The notes under the pieces were generated by a model. That model was not told where the DNA came from. It did no database searches and was given only the letters and a program-made list of their open reading frames with translations. The position numbers and the translations under genes are program-made. Shown here one piece after another: positions 1 through 6,918 of a stretch of 9,166 nucleotides of DNA (position 1 is the first letter of the stretch; every line of letters starts with the position of its first letter). Source of the DNA: Nitriliruptoraceae bacterium (GTDB taxonomy: Bacteria > Actinomycetota > Nitriliruptoria > Nitriliruptorales > Nitriliruptoraceae); assembly GCA_007134165.1 (NCBI GenBank), contig SLLJ01000241.1:1-9166 (forward strand), written 5' to 3'.

Positions 1-48
1 ACCCCACGCTCCGACCGATCTCCTGCCCCTCGGCGGGACGGCCCCCCG

Positions 49-77
49 GTCGATGGCCAGGAGAATCGGGCTAGCCT
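49..77 (+). promoter_or_regulatory. candidate promoter of the SDR gene
   Basis: GTCGAT at 49-54 and TAGCCT at 72-77 are separated by 17 bases and resemble a -35/-10 pair of a primary actinobacterial sigma factor (TANNNT at -10). Transcription would begin near 84-86, giving a leader of about 20 bases before the GTG at 106. The same hexamer type recurs before other genes here. The rest of 1-105 holds no gene that I can support. Prediction from pattern only. Confidence 0.35.
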
Positions 78-105
78 CGCGGTCCCGAGGTGGGAAGGTG
101 GCGAG

Positions 106-894
106 GTGGCACAGCGGCTCGCGGTGGTGACCGGGGCGTCGAGCGGCATCGGTGCGGCCAGTGCCGAGGCGCTCGGCGCGCTGGGCTGGCGGGTGGTGCT
201 CGTCGCCCGTCGGCAGCAGCGGCTGGAGGAGGTCGCCGAGCGGGTGGCGCGCTTCGGGGGCGAGCCGGTGGTGGAGGCGCTGGACGCCGGCGACGCCGAG
301 GCGGTACTGGCGATGGCCCAGCGGGTCCGGGTCCGCTACGGCACCCCCGGGGTGCTGATCAACTCGGCCGGTGCCGGCGTCTGGCGCTGGCTCGAGGACA
401 CGCCGCCCGAGGACATGGAGCGGATGCTGGACGCACCGTTCCGGGCCGCCTACCACCTCACCTATGCCTTCCTGGCCGATCTGCTGGCTGCCCGCAGCGG
501 CGTGATCGTGCACGTGGGTTCGCCGGCCTCGCTGCTGGCGTGGCCGTCGTCGGTCGCCTACGCCTGCTCGCGCTGGGCGCTGCGGGGTCTGCACGAGTCG
601 CTGTCGCAGGACCTGGTCGGCACCGGCGTGCACAGCTGCCACGTGCTGTTCGGGGAGGTCTCCAGCGAGTACTTCGCGGCCAACCCCGACAGCCACGAGC
701 ACATCCCGTGGATCGCGGCGCCGATCCCGCTCTCGACACCCGCGGAGTGCGCTGAGGTGATCGTACGCACGATCCACCGTCCCCGCCGGGAGGTGTTCCA
801 CCCCCCGCTGCTGCGGGTCTACGCCGAGGCCAACCGCTGGCTGCCGGGCACCAGCCGGCGGCTGTCGCGCGCGACCGGCCGTCGACGCTCCTGA
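106..894 (+). CDS. short-chain dehydrogenase/reductase (SDR) with altered active site
   Basis: Classical-type SDR of 262 residues, the usual length for a single Rossmann-fold NAD(P)-dependent oxidoreductase; cytosolic, with no signal peptide. The nucleotide-binding TGASSGIG is at residues 9-16. Arg35-Arg36 after the second strand suggest NADP(H) preference. The NSAG motif is at 86-89. The catalytic serine aligns with Ser139, thirteen residues before the catalytic Tyr152. The lysine of YxxxK is replaced by Arg156 (motif YACSR), and the helix-4 position that is normally Asn appears to be Pro111. The usual PG after the active site reads FG (182-183). The basic C-terminal tail resembles that of many actinobacterial SDRs of unknown substrate. 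The GTG start at 106 follows GGGAAGG (92-98) and puts the Rossmann motif at its normal distance. It lies 43 bases before aacS, so a role in 3-hydroxybutyrate/acetoacetate interconversion is conceivable but not shown. Family sure, substrate unknown. Confidence 0.88.
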   Translation: MAQRLAVVTGASSGIGAASAEALGALGWRVVLVARRQQRLEEVAERVARFGGEPVVEALDAGDAEAVLAMAQRVRVRYGTPGVLINSAGAGVWRWLEDTPPEDMERMLDAPFRAAYHLTYAFLADLLAARSGVIVHVGSPASLLAWPSSVAYACSRWALRGLHESLSQDLVGTGVHSCHVLFGEVSSEYFAANPDSHEHIPWIAAPIPLSTPAECAEVIVRTIHRPRREVFHPPLLRVYAEANRWLPGTSRRLSRATGRRRS

Positions 895-908
895 GCCCCG
901 GCTAGCGT
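881..908 (+). promoter_or_regulatory. candidate promoter of aacS
   Basis: GTCGAC at 881-886 and TAGCGT at 903-908 lie 16 bases apart. A transcript starting near 915-918 would have a leader of about 20 bases to the GTG at 938 and would leave out a possible TTG start at 908. The -35 part lies in the last codons of the SDR gene. Pattern-based prediction. Confidence 0.35.
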
Positions 909-925
909 TGGCAGCGGGAGCGGAC

Positions 926-931
926 AGGAGG
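926..931 (+). promoter_or_regulatory. ribosome binding site that fixes the aacS start
   Basis: AGGAGG (926-931, continuing as AGGAGGAG to 933) lies six bases before the GTG at 938. It is a near-perfect Shine-Dalgarno sequence and favours 938 over the in-frame TTG at 908, which has no comparable site and overlaps the likely -10 element. Confidence 0.8.
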
Positions 932-937
932 AGCCCC

Positions 938-2977
938 GTGGCCGAGGTGGAGCAGGGAACGCGGCTGTGGGACCCGCCGGCGGAGGCGTGGGCGAACTCA
1001 CGCATCGGCCGCTTTGCCGATCGGGTCGCCACCGAGCACCGGCTCGAGCTGCCGGACTACCACGCGTTGTGGCAGTGGTCGGTGCGCGACCTCGACACCT
1101 TCTGGGCCGAGGTGGCCCGCGAGTTCGACGTGCAGTTCCACGATCCGCCGGCCCAGGTGCTCTCCACACGGTCGATGCCCGGCGCGCAGTGGTGGCCCGG
1201 GGCCACCCTCAACTACGCGGAGCACGCGCTGCGCCGACGTGACGACGCGCCCGCGGTGATCGCCCGCTCGCAGTCGCGTCCGGACGTGACCCTGAGTTTC
1301 GCCGAGCTCGCCGATCAGGTCGCCCGCGCCGCGGCCGGGCTGCGGCGCCTGGGGGTGGGCGTCGGCGACCGGGTGGTGGCCTACGCCCCCAACGTGCCCG
1401 AGACCCTGGTGGCCTTCCTGGCCTGTGCGTCGATCGGGGCCGTGTGGTCCTCGTGCGCCCCGGAGTTCGGGGTGCGCAGCGTGGTGGACCGGGTGCGGCA
1501 GATCGAGCCGCGGGTGCTGCTGGTGGTCGACGGCTACCGCTACGGCACCAAGGCGGTGGATCGCTGCGAGGAGGTGGCCGCGATCCGCACGGCGCTGCCG
1601 ACCCTCGAGGCCACCGTCGTGCTGCCCTACCTCGACGACCGGGCCGAGCACGGCGGCCGCCACGACCCCGACCGGTTCCCCGACGCGCTGGCCTGGGTGG
1701 ATCTGATCGCCGAGCCGGCCGCACCGAGCTTCACCCCGCTACCCGTCGACCACCCGCTGTACGTGCTGTACAGCTCGGGCACCACCGGGCTGCCCAAGGC
1801 CATCGTGCACGGGCACGGGGGCATCCTGCTCGAGCATCTCAAGGTGCTCGGCCTGCACCAGGATCTGGGCCCGGGCGCACGCTTCACCTGGTTCACCACC
1901 ACCGGGTGGATGATGTGGAACTACCTCGTGTCGGGGCTGACGGTCGGCGCGACCATCGTGCTGTTCGACGGGGACCCCGGCCACCCCGACCTGCTCGAGC
2001 TGTGGCGGCTGGCCGCCGACACCGGCGTGACGGTGTTCGGGACCAGTGCGCCGTTCCTGCTGGCCGGCCGCAAGGCCGGGCTGTCGCCAGGCCGGGAGCT
2101 CGACCTCTCGGCGCTGACCCAGGTCGGCTCCACCGGCGCGCCGCTGCCTCCCGAGGGCTTCGGCTGGGTCTACGAACACGTCGGCAGTCAGCTGCTGCTG
2201 GCCTCGGTGTCGGGCGGGACGGACGTGTGCACCGCGTTCGTCGGCGCGGCGCCGGTGCTGCCGGTGCATGCCGGCGAGATCGCCTGCCGCTGCCTGGGTG
2301 CCGACGTGCAGGCGGTGGACTCCGCGGGCCGACCGGTCACCGGTGAGCGGGGCGAGCTGGTCATCGCCGCCCCGATGCCCTCGATGCCGGTCGCCTTCTG
2401 GGACGATCCCGACGGGGCGCGGTACCGCGCCGCCTACTTCGAGGACCACCCCGGGGTGTGGACCCACGGCGACTGGATCGAGATCACCGAGCGCGGCACC
2501 TGTGTGATCACCGGCCGCTCAGACGCGACCCTCAACCGTGGTGGGGTCCGGATGGGGACCAGCGAGTTCTACTCGATCGTGGAGGCCATCGAGGGCATCA
2601 CCGACAGCCTGGTCGTGCACCACGACGATCCGGCCGGTGGTCCGGGCGAGCTGTTGCTGTTCGTGGCCCTGGAGTCCGGGCGGGTGCTCGACGACCAACT
2701 GCGCCGCACGGTCGCCCGTGTGATCCGCGAGCAGCTCTCCCCGCGCCACGTCCCCGACGGGCTGCACGTGGTACCGGGCATCCCGCGCACGATCTCGGGC
2801 AAGAAGCTCGAGGTGCCCGTCAAACGTCTGTTGGCCGGCGAGCCGCTGGCCGAGGTCGTCAACCCCGGCGCGCTCGCGGATCCCGCCACGCTGGATGCGT
2901 TCGTGGCGATGTCGCCGGGGAGTACGCACCGCTCCGGCGTCGAGCAGCGTCCGGACCACGGGCCGGGTGGCCCGTAG
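938..2977 (+). CDS. aacS: acetoacetyl-CoA synthetase (acetoacetate-CoA ligase)
   Basis: Activates acetoacetate with ATP and CoA to acetoacetyl-CoA, AMP and PPi in the cytosol, feeding ketone-body carbon into thiolysis or biosynthesis. The protein has 679 residues, near the 650-660 usual for the family. The N-terminal cap domain (from about residue 5, 'GTRLW' then the 'WWPGATLNYAEH' stretch) is typical of AacS. The ATP-binding P-loop SSGTTG is at 279-284, followed by the AacS-like 'WFTTTGWMMWNYLVSG'. Asp512 (HGDW) binds ribose, Arg527 and Asp529 lie at the domain hinge, and Lys622 in SGKK is the adenylation lysine. In the Streptomyces enzyme the matching lysine is an acetylation target, so post-translational control is possible here (inference). 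The last twenty or so residues are a polar tail beyond the conserved fold. The GTG at 938 was chosen for its strong ribosome site; TTG 908 would add ten residues. Acetyl- or propionyl-CoA synthetase is less likely given the N-terminal and GKKLEV motifs. Confidence 0.93.
   Translation: MAEVEQGTRLWDPPAEAWANSRIGRFADRVATEHRLELPDYHALWQWSVRDLDTFWAEVAREFDVQFHDPPAQVLSTRSMPGAQWWPGATLNYAEHALRRRDDAPAVIARSQSRPDVTLSFAELADQVARAAAGLRRLGVGVGDRVVAYAPNVPETLVAFLACASIGAVWSSCAPEFGVRSVVDRVRQIEPRVLLVVDGYRYGTKAVDRCEEVAAIRTALPTLEATVVLPYLDDRAEHGGRHDPDRFPDALAWVDLIAEPAAPSFTPLPVDHPLYVLYSSGTTGLPKAIVHGHGGILLEHLKVLGLHQDLGPGARFTWFTTTGWMMWNYLVSGLTVGATIVLFDGDPGHPDLLELWRLAADTGVTVFGTSAPFLLAGRKAGLSPGRELDLSALTQVGSTGAPLPPEGFGWVYEHVGSQLLLASVSGGTDVCTAFVGAAPVLPVHAGEIACRCLGADVQAVDSAGRPVTGERGELVIAAPMPSMPVAFWDDPDGARYRAAYFEDHPGVWTHGDWIEITERGTCVITGRSDATLNRGGVRMGTSEFYSIVEAIEGITDSLVVHHDDPAGGPGELLLFVALESGRVLDDQLRRTVARVIREQLSPRHVPDGLHVVPGIPRTISGKKLEVPVKRLLAGEPLAEVVNPGALADPATLDAFVAMSPGSTHRSGVEQRPDHGPGGP
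2958..2975 (+). terminator. short stem-loop at the aacS stop codon
   Basis: ACGGGCC (2958-2964) pairs with GGCCCGT (2969-2975) around a GGGT loop, a seven-base-pair stem ending at the first base of the aacS stop codon. No T-run follows, so it is at best a weak or U-less terminator. In GC-rich DNA such a stem may also arise by chance. Confidence 0.25.
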
Positions 2978-2980
2978 GCT
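2975..2980 (+). promoter_or_regulatory. possible -10 hexamer before oligopeptidase B
   Basis: TAGGCT overlaps the aacS stop codon and lies 27 bases before the GTG at 3008. It matches the TAGNNT form seen upstream of other genes here, but I see no convincing -35 element. The downstream gene could equally be read through from aacS. Confidence 0.22.
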
Positions 2981-3007
2981 CGCGCCGGCGCCACCAAGGA
3001 GCTGCCC

Positions 3008-5161
3008 GTGTCCGAGCTCGACCTCACCCCCCGTCCGCCACGCGCCGAGCGGCGCCCGCACCGCCTCGACCGGCCGGACGGGGTGGTCGACGACCCGTAC
3101 CACTGGCTGCGTCAGCGCGACGACCCGGCGGTACGCGCTCACCTCGAGGCGGAGAACGCGTACGCCGAGCAGGTGCTCGCCCCGCTCGCCGAGCTGCGGG
3201 CCGGCCTGTTCGAGGAGATCCGGGGCCGGGTGCGCGAGACCGACGCGTCGGTGCCCGTACTCGACGGCGGCTGGCTGTACTACCGCCGTACCCTGGCCGG
3301 CAAGCAGTACCCGATCCACTGCCGACGGCCCGCGCCACCCGGGGTCGTGGATAACGTCCTGGCTCTGCCTGCCGAGCTGCGCCGGCCCGTCGACCCGCTC
3401 GACCCGCCCGAGGACGAGGTCGTGCTGCTCGACGAGAACGCCGAGGCCGAGGGGCACGAGTACTACCGGCTCGGGGGCTTCGCGATCAGCCCTGATCACC
3501 GCCTCGCGGCCGAGGCGGTCGACCGCACCGGCAACGAGGTCTTCACCATCCGCGTGCGTGAGCTGGCCACCGGGAGGCTGCTCGACGACGAGATCCCGCG
3601 GGCTGCCTACGGGCTGGCCTGGTACGAGGACTCGGCCACCTTCCTCTACACCGTGCCCGACGAGGCCTGGAGGCCCCACGAGGTGTGGCGCCACCGGCTG
3701 GGAACCCCGGCCGGCGAGGACCAGCGGCTGGTGGTCGAACCCGACGAGCGCTACTGGCTGACCGTGGGCCGGACCCGCTCGGACGCCTTTCTGATCGTCG
3801 CGGCCGGCAGCAAGGTCACCAGCGAGTGGTCCCTGCTGCCCGCCGATGACCCGGCTGCGCCGCCCCGGCTCGTCGCCGCCCGCGAGGAGGGGGTCGAGTA
3901 CGACCTCGACCACCGCGGTGACCGTTTCTATCTGGTCACCAACGCCGACGGCGCCGAGGACTTCAAGCTCTGCGTGGCGCCCGTCGACGACCCCGGCCGT
4001 GACCGGTGGGAGGAGTTGGTCGGTCACCGTCCGGGGATCCGGCTGGAAGCTGCCGACGCCTTCGCCCACCATCTCGTGCTCTCCGAGCGCACCCAGGCCC
4101 GGACCCAGCTGCGCATCGTCGACCCCGACACCGGTCGGGGCGAGGTGCTCGCGGTCGAGGAGGAGGTTGCTGCGACCGGCCTCGGGTCCAACCCGGTGTT
4201 CGACCCGCCGGTGCTGCGCATCGGCTACACGTCGCTGACGACCCCGGGGCAGATCATCGACGTCGACCCGGCCACGGGTACGCGCGAGGTACTCAAGCAG
4301 CAGGCCGTGGGCGGGGACTTCGACCGCGAGGACTACGTCAGCTGGCGCGACTGGGCCACGGCGGCCGACGGGACCCGCGTGCCGATCAGCCTGGTGCGCC
4401 ACCGCCGCACGCCGCTGGACGGCACCGCCGCCTGCCTGCTGTACGGCTACGGCTCCTACGAGCTTTCGATCGATCCCGGCTTCTCCAGCGCGCGGCTGAG
4501 TCTGCTCGACCGCGGGGTGGTGTTCGCCATCGCCCACGTGCGCGGGGGCGGCGAGATGGGGCGGAGCTGGTACGAGCAGGGCCGGCTGCACACCAAGCCC
4601 AACACGTTCACCGACCTGGTGGCCTGCGCGGACCACCTCGTCGACCGGCAGGTCACCCGGCGCGAGCGACTCGCGATCCGCGGCGGATCCGCCGGCGGGT
4701 TGCTGGTCGGCGCCGCGCTCAACCTGCGTCCCGACCTGTGCGCCGCCGCGGTCGCCGAGGTGCCGTTCGTCGACGTGCTGGCCACGATGTCGGATCCGAG
4801 CCTGCCGCTGACCGTGATCGAGTACGAGGAGTGGGGCAACCCCGCCGACCCGGAGTTCTACCCGGTCATCGCCGGCTATTCGCCGGTCGACAACGTGCGG
4901 GCGGCCGCCTACCCGGCCCTGTACGTCACCGCAGGGCTCAACGATCCCCGGGTGCAGTACTGGGAGCCGGCCAAGTGGGTCGCGAAGTTGCGGCACACCG
5001 CCACCGGTGGGGGGCCGGTGCTGCTCGAGACCAAGCTCGGGGCCGGACACGGTGGCCGTTCGGGTCGCTACGACGCCTGGCAGGACGAGGCCACCGTGCT
5101 CGCGTTCCTGCTGACCACGCTCGGGGCGGCCGGCGACCCGGCGGTCGAGCCGTGCGGGTGA
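3008..5161 (+). CDS. ptrB: oligopeptidase B (S9A serine peptidase)
   Basis: Cytosolic serine peptidase that cleaves short peptides after Lys or Arg. It has 717 residues, the family length being about 690-720. The N-terminal part to about residue 420 is the S9 beta-propeller that screens out large substrates; the C-terminal part is the alpha/beta-hydrolase. The catalytic triad is Ser561 (GGSAGG), Asp646 (NDPRV) and His681 (GAGHGG). The 85- and 35-residue spacings equal those I recall for E. coli oligopeptidase B (Ser532, Asp617, His652). Glu605 and Glu607 in 'IEYEEWGNP' match the acidic residues that give basic P1 specificity, which argues against prolyl oligopeptidase. There is no signal peptide. 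The GTG at 3008 follows AAGGAG (2996-3001) by six bases. Its end overlaps rsmD by ten bases, so the two are probably translated together, although no shared function is known. Confidence 0.93.
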   Translation: MSELDLTPRPPRAERRPHRLDRPDGVVDDPYHWLRQRDDPAVRAHLEAENAYAEQVLAPLAELRAGLFEEIRGRVRETDASVPVLDGGWLYYRRTLAGKQYPIHCRRPAPPGVVDNVLALPAELRRPVDPLDPPEDEVVLLDENAEAEGHEYYRLGGFAISPDHRLAAEAVDRTGNEVFTIRVRELATGRLLDDEIPRAAYGLAWYEDSATFLYTVPDEAWRPHEVWRHRLGTPAGEDQRLVVEPDERYWLTVGRTRSDAFLIVAAGSKVTSEWSLLPADDPAAPPRLVAAREEGVEYDLDHRGDRFYLVTNADGAEDFKLCVAPVDDPGRDRWEELVGHRPGIRLEAADAFAHHLVLSERTQARTQLRIVDPDTGRGEVLAVEEEVAATGLGSNPVFDPPVLRIGYTSLTTPGQIIDVDPATGTREVLKQQAVGGDFDREDYVSWRDWATAADGTRVPISLVRHRRTPLDGTAACLLYGYGSYELSIDPGFSSARLSLLDRGVVFAIAHVRGGGEMGRSWYEQGRLHTKPNTFTDLVACADHLVDRQVTRRERLAIRGGSAGGLLVGAALNLRPDLCAAAVAEVPFVDVLATMSDPSLPLTVIEYEEWGNPADPEFYPVIAGYSPVDNVRAAAYPALYVTAGLNDPRVQYWEPAKWVAKLRHTATGGGPVLLETKLGAGHGGRSGRYDAWQDEATVLAFLLTTLGAAGDPAVEPCG

Positions 5162-5715
5162 TCGCCGGCGCCGCCCGCGGTCGGCGGCTGGCGGCGCCGC
5201 GCGGGCGGCAGGTGCGTCCGACCGCCGACCGCGTCAAGGAGGCGCTGTTCGCCGCGCTGCAGCCCTGGATCCAGGGCGCCCGGGTGCTCGACCTGTACGC
5301 CGGAGCGGGCGGGCTCGGACTCGAGGCGCGCTCGCGGGGCGCGGCCACGGTGACGTTCGTGGAGCGCGACCGGGCGGCGCTGGTCGCTCTGCGTCGCAAC
5401 ATCGAGGTGGTCGGCCTCGACAGCACCCACGTGGTCGTCGGCGAGGTCGGCCGGGTCCTGGCCGCACCGCTGGCGACCGCCCCCTTCGACCTGGTGCTCG
5501 CCGACCCTCCCTACGATCACGATCCCTCGGCGGCCCTGGCAGACCTGCCCGACCACCTCGCACCGGCGGCGGTGGTGATCGTGGAGCGTTCGGTGCGCTC
5601 GACGGTGCTGCGTTGGCCCTCGGGACTCATCGTCGACGACCCCCGCCGCTACGGTGACACCCTGCTGGTCTGGGCGCGCGTTCCTGGACCCGAAGCCGAG
5701 GAGGTGGCCAGGTGA
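5152..5715 (+). CDS. rsmD: 16S rRNA (guanine(966)-N2)-methyltransferase RsmD
   Basis: Methylates N2 of G966 in 16S rRNA using S-adenosylmethionine during small-subunit assembly. It has 187 residues, the normal size. The N-terminal 'RVIAGAARGRRL' and 'RPTADRVKEALF' (22-33) are the family signature. The SAM-binding motif I is DLYAGAGGLG (47-56), with acidic Glu71 at the end of the next strand. The catalytic/base-binding DPPY is at 118-121. The reading frame is open far upstream, but homology to RsmD begins exactly at the GTG at 5152. That start overlaps the peptidase stop by ten bases and has no clear ribosome site of its own, so translation is probably coupled. The gene then overlaps coaD. In many actinobacteria recG stands immediately upstream; here oligopeptidase B does. 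Confidence 0.93.
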   Translation: MRVIAGAARGRRLAAPRGRQVRPTADRVKEALFAALQPWIQGARVLDLYAGAGGLGLEARSRGAATVTFVERDRAALVALRRNIEVVGLDSTHVVVGEVGRVLAAPLATAPFDLVLADPPYDHDPSAALADLPDHLAPAAVVIVERSVRSTVLRWPSGLIVDDPRRYGDTLLVWARVPGPEAEEVAR

Positions 5716-6221
5716 GCGTCGCGGCGGTGTGTCCGGGCAGCTTCGATCCGATCACGTTCGGCCACCTCGACATCATCGAGCGGGTCTCGGCCTGCTTCCC
5801 GCGGGTCGTCGTGGCCGTGCTCGACAACCCGCGCAAGCAGGCGCTTTTCGAGGTCGAGGAGCGCGTCGCGTTGATCGCGGCCGAGACCGCCGCACTGGGC
5901 AACGTCGAGGTCGACCGTTTCCAGGGCCTGCTGGTGGACTACTGCCGTCGCCAGGGCATCGGAGTCGTGTGCAAGGGCTTGCGGGCGGTCAGCGACTTCG
6001 AGTACGAGCTGCAGATGGCGCAGATGAACCAGCGCATCGCCGGGGTGCAGACGATGTTCCTGTCGACCAGCCCGGAGCACTCGTACCTGTCGAGTTCGCT
6101 GGTCAAGGAGGTGGCGCGCTACGGCGGACCCGTGACCGGCACCGTGCCCCCACGGGTGGAGTCCGCGCTGCACGCCAAGCTGGCCGCGGGGACCGACCAG
6201 CCGAGCCCGGGCGGGCGGTAG
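5712..6221 (+). CDS. coaD: phosphopantetheine adenylyltransferase
   Basis: Catalyses the fourth step of CoA synthesis: 4'-phosphopantetheine plus ATP gives dephospho-CoA and PPi; the enzyme is normally a cytosolic hexamer. It has 169 residues, the usual length. The nucleotidyl-transferase motif GSFDPITFGH spans 9-18, with His18 the transition-state histidine. Lys42, Arg91 and the 'DFEYELQMAQMN' block (95-106) line the active site, and SSSLVKE is at 127-133. The residue before GLR is Lys88 (E. coli has Arg), which is the form I recall in mycobacterial CoaD. The GTG at 5712 shares GTGA with the rsmD stop and follows AGGAGG (5699-5704) by seven bases, so it is both coupled and well initiated. 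The rsmD-coaD pair is conserved across many bacteria. Confidence 0.96.
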   Translation: MSVAAVCPGSFDPITFGHLDIIERVSACFPRVVVAVLDNPRKQALFEVEERVALIAAETAALGNVEVDRFQGLLVDYCRRQGIGVVCKGLRAVSDFEYELQMAQMNQRIAGVQTMFLSTSPEHSYLSSSLVKEVARYGGPVTGTVPPRVESALHAKLAAGTDQPSPGGR

Positions 6222-6224
6222 CAT
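6219..6224 (+). promoter_or_regulatory. possible -10 hexamer before the SepIVA-like gene
   Basis: TAGCAT begins at the coaD stop codon. A transcript starting about seven bases further on (near 6231) would have a leader of about 20 bases before the ATG at 6252. The -35 region (GACCAG around 6195-6200) is poor. The gene may also be read through from coaD, 30 bases away. Confidence 0.28.
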
Positions 6225-6251
6225 CGGCGCGTGTGGTTCCTGGAGGTCCCG

Positions 6252-6782
6252 ATGAGCGAGCCCCGTGGCGTGCCCCCTGACGTGGAGGCCAAGCTGCATC
6301 AGCTCGACCGCTTGGTCTCCGAGGCCAAGGGCGTTCCGCTGTCGGCCTCGGTGATGGTCAACCGGGCCGAGGTCGATGCCCTGGTCGGTGAGTTGCGCTC
6401 CTCGCTGCCCGACGAGCTCACCCAGGCCCGGTGGGTCATCAAGGAGCGCGACGAGATCCTCGAACGGGCGCACGCAGACGCCAACCGGTTGATGGACGAC
6501 GCCCGCGCTGAGCGGGACCGCCTCATCTCCGAGCAGGAGATCGTGCGCACCGCCGAGCGTGATGCCCACCGCCTGATCGACGATGCGCGCGAGCACGCGC
6601 GCCAGATCCGGCTCGAAGCCGAGGACTACGTCGACGCCAAGCTCGCCAACTTCGAGGTCGTGCTGCACAAGACGCTCAGCGCGGTCGAGAAGGGCCGGCA
6701 GCGGCTGCGGGGACGCATCGCCGCCGACGATCTCGCCGACGACGAGCTCACCGAGGCCTCACCCCACGACCTCGAGGCCTGA
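6252..6782 (+). CDS. sepIVA: SepIVA/DivIVA-like coiled-coil septation protein
   Basis: Probable homologue of SepIVA, the DivIVA-type septation factor of mycobacteria (Rv2927c in M. tuberculosis), which acts at the cytoplasmic face of growing septum and envelope. It has 176 residues. The N-terminal module (about 10-55) contains 'LVSEAKGVPLSASVMVNR', close to the mycobacterial 'EEARGVPM' region, then a basic/acidic heptad-rich coiled coil (about 56-125). The C-terminal 'DYVDAKLANFEVVLHKTL' with 'KGRQRL' (125-152) matches the family end. There is no transmembrane segment. It is shorter than the roughly 245-residue mycobacterial protein, mainly through fewer central repeats. Such proteins are often misnamed ATP synthase subunit b or plain 'hypothetical'. 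The ATG at 6252 follows GGAGG (6242-6246) by five bases; a GTG at 6231 would add seven residues without a good site. Position before DUF177-rpmF-rnc is the expected synteny. Confidence 0.78.
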   Translation: MSEPRGVPPDVEAKLHQLDRLVSEAKGVPLSASVMVNRAEVDALVGELRSSLPDELTQARWVIKERDEILERAHADANRLMDDARAERDRLISEQEIVRTAERDAHRLIDDAREHARQIRLEAEDYVDAKLANFEVVLHKTLSAVEKGRQRLRGRIAADDLADDELTEASPHDLEA

Positions 6783-6819
6783 GCGGCGGTCGTCGCCGCC
6801 CGACCCCCGGTCCCTGTGG

Positions 6820-6825
6820 TACCGT
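6820..6825 (+). promoter_or_regulatory. candidate -10 element of the DUF177-rpmF-rnc unit
   Basis: TACCGT in the context GTGGTACCGTTCGGG fits a TANNNT -10 hexamer in the 136-base spacer after sepIVA. Transcription would start near 6832, giving a leader of about 87 bases that contains both stem-loops described separately. No clear -35 hexamer is seen. Confidence 0.35.
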
Positions 6826-6833
6826 TCGGGCCG

Positions 6834-6854
6834 CGGCGGGCCCACGGCCCGCCG
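6834..6854 (+). repeat. nine-base-pair perfect inverted repeat, stem-loop in the leader of DUF177
   Basis: CGGCGGGCC (6834-6842) and GGCCCGCCG (6846-6854) are exact reverse complements around the loop CAC, forming a very stable GC hairpin. It lies 52 bases after the sepIVA stop and 64 before the DUF177 start. It could end the sepIVA transcript (no T-run follows) or be the first structure in the DUF177-rpmF leader. The sequence shows the repeat but not which role applies. Confidence 0.6.
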
Positions 6855-6881
6855 TCCTTGCGCGCCCCGTCCGCGGATCCC

Positions 6882-6901
6882 CGGTGGACCGAGCGCCACC
6901 G
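6882..6901 (+). repeat. six-base-pair inverted repeat just before the DUF177 ribosome site
   Basis: CGGTGG (6882-6887) and CCACCG (6896-6901) are exact reverse complements around an eight-base loop. The stem ends three bases before GAAGG (6905-6909), the likely Shine-Dalgarno site, so it could influence initiation. Six pairs are within reach of chance in this composition. Confidence 0.35.
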
Positions 6902-6918
6902 ATCGAAGGCCTCCTGCC

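Noticed and set aside
75..90. CCTCG/CGAGG stem near the start of the window as an operator
   Set aside because: Five pairs with a six-base loop overlapping the proposed -10; too weak to separate from background.
908..937. TTG start for aacS ten codons upstream
   Set aside because: It overlaps a likely -10 hexamer, and AGGAGG at 926-931 is placed precisely for the GTG at 938.
2519..5050. An 843-codon open frame on the minus strand opposite aacS and oligopeptidase B
   Set aside because: Its translation is low-complexity Arg/Gly/Val/Asp-rich without any recognisable motif, and both genes on the + strand have clear catalytic residues. Long antisense open frames are expected in GC-rich coding DNA.
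4006..5151. Upstream in-frame extension of rsmD (382 codons)
   Set aside because: It overlaps the catalytic domain of oligopeptidase B in another frame, shows no RsmD similarity, and the RsmD family start matches the GTG at 5152.
5973..5984. CoaD 'KGLR' in place of 'RGLR' as a possible active-site defect
   Set aside because: Mycobacterial CoaD, as I recall it, also has KGLR; this is a conservative actinobacterial variant.
5649..6668. A 339-codon minus-strand open frame opposite coaD and sepIVA
   Set aside because: No family motif, and it mirrors well-supported + strand genes; the frame stays open because stop codons are rare at this composition.
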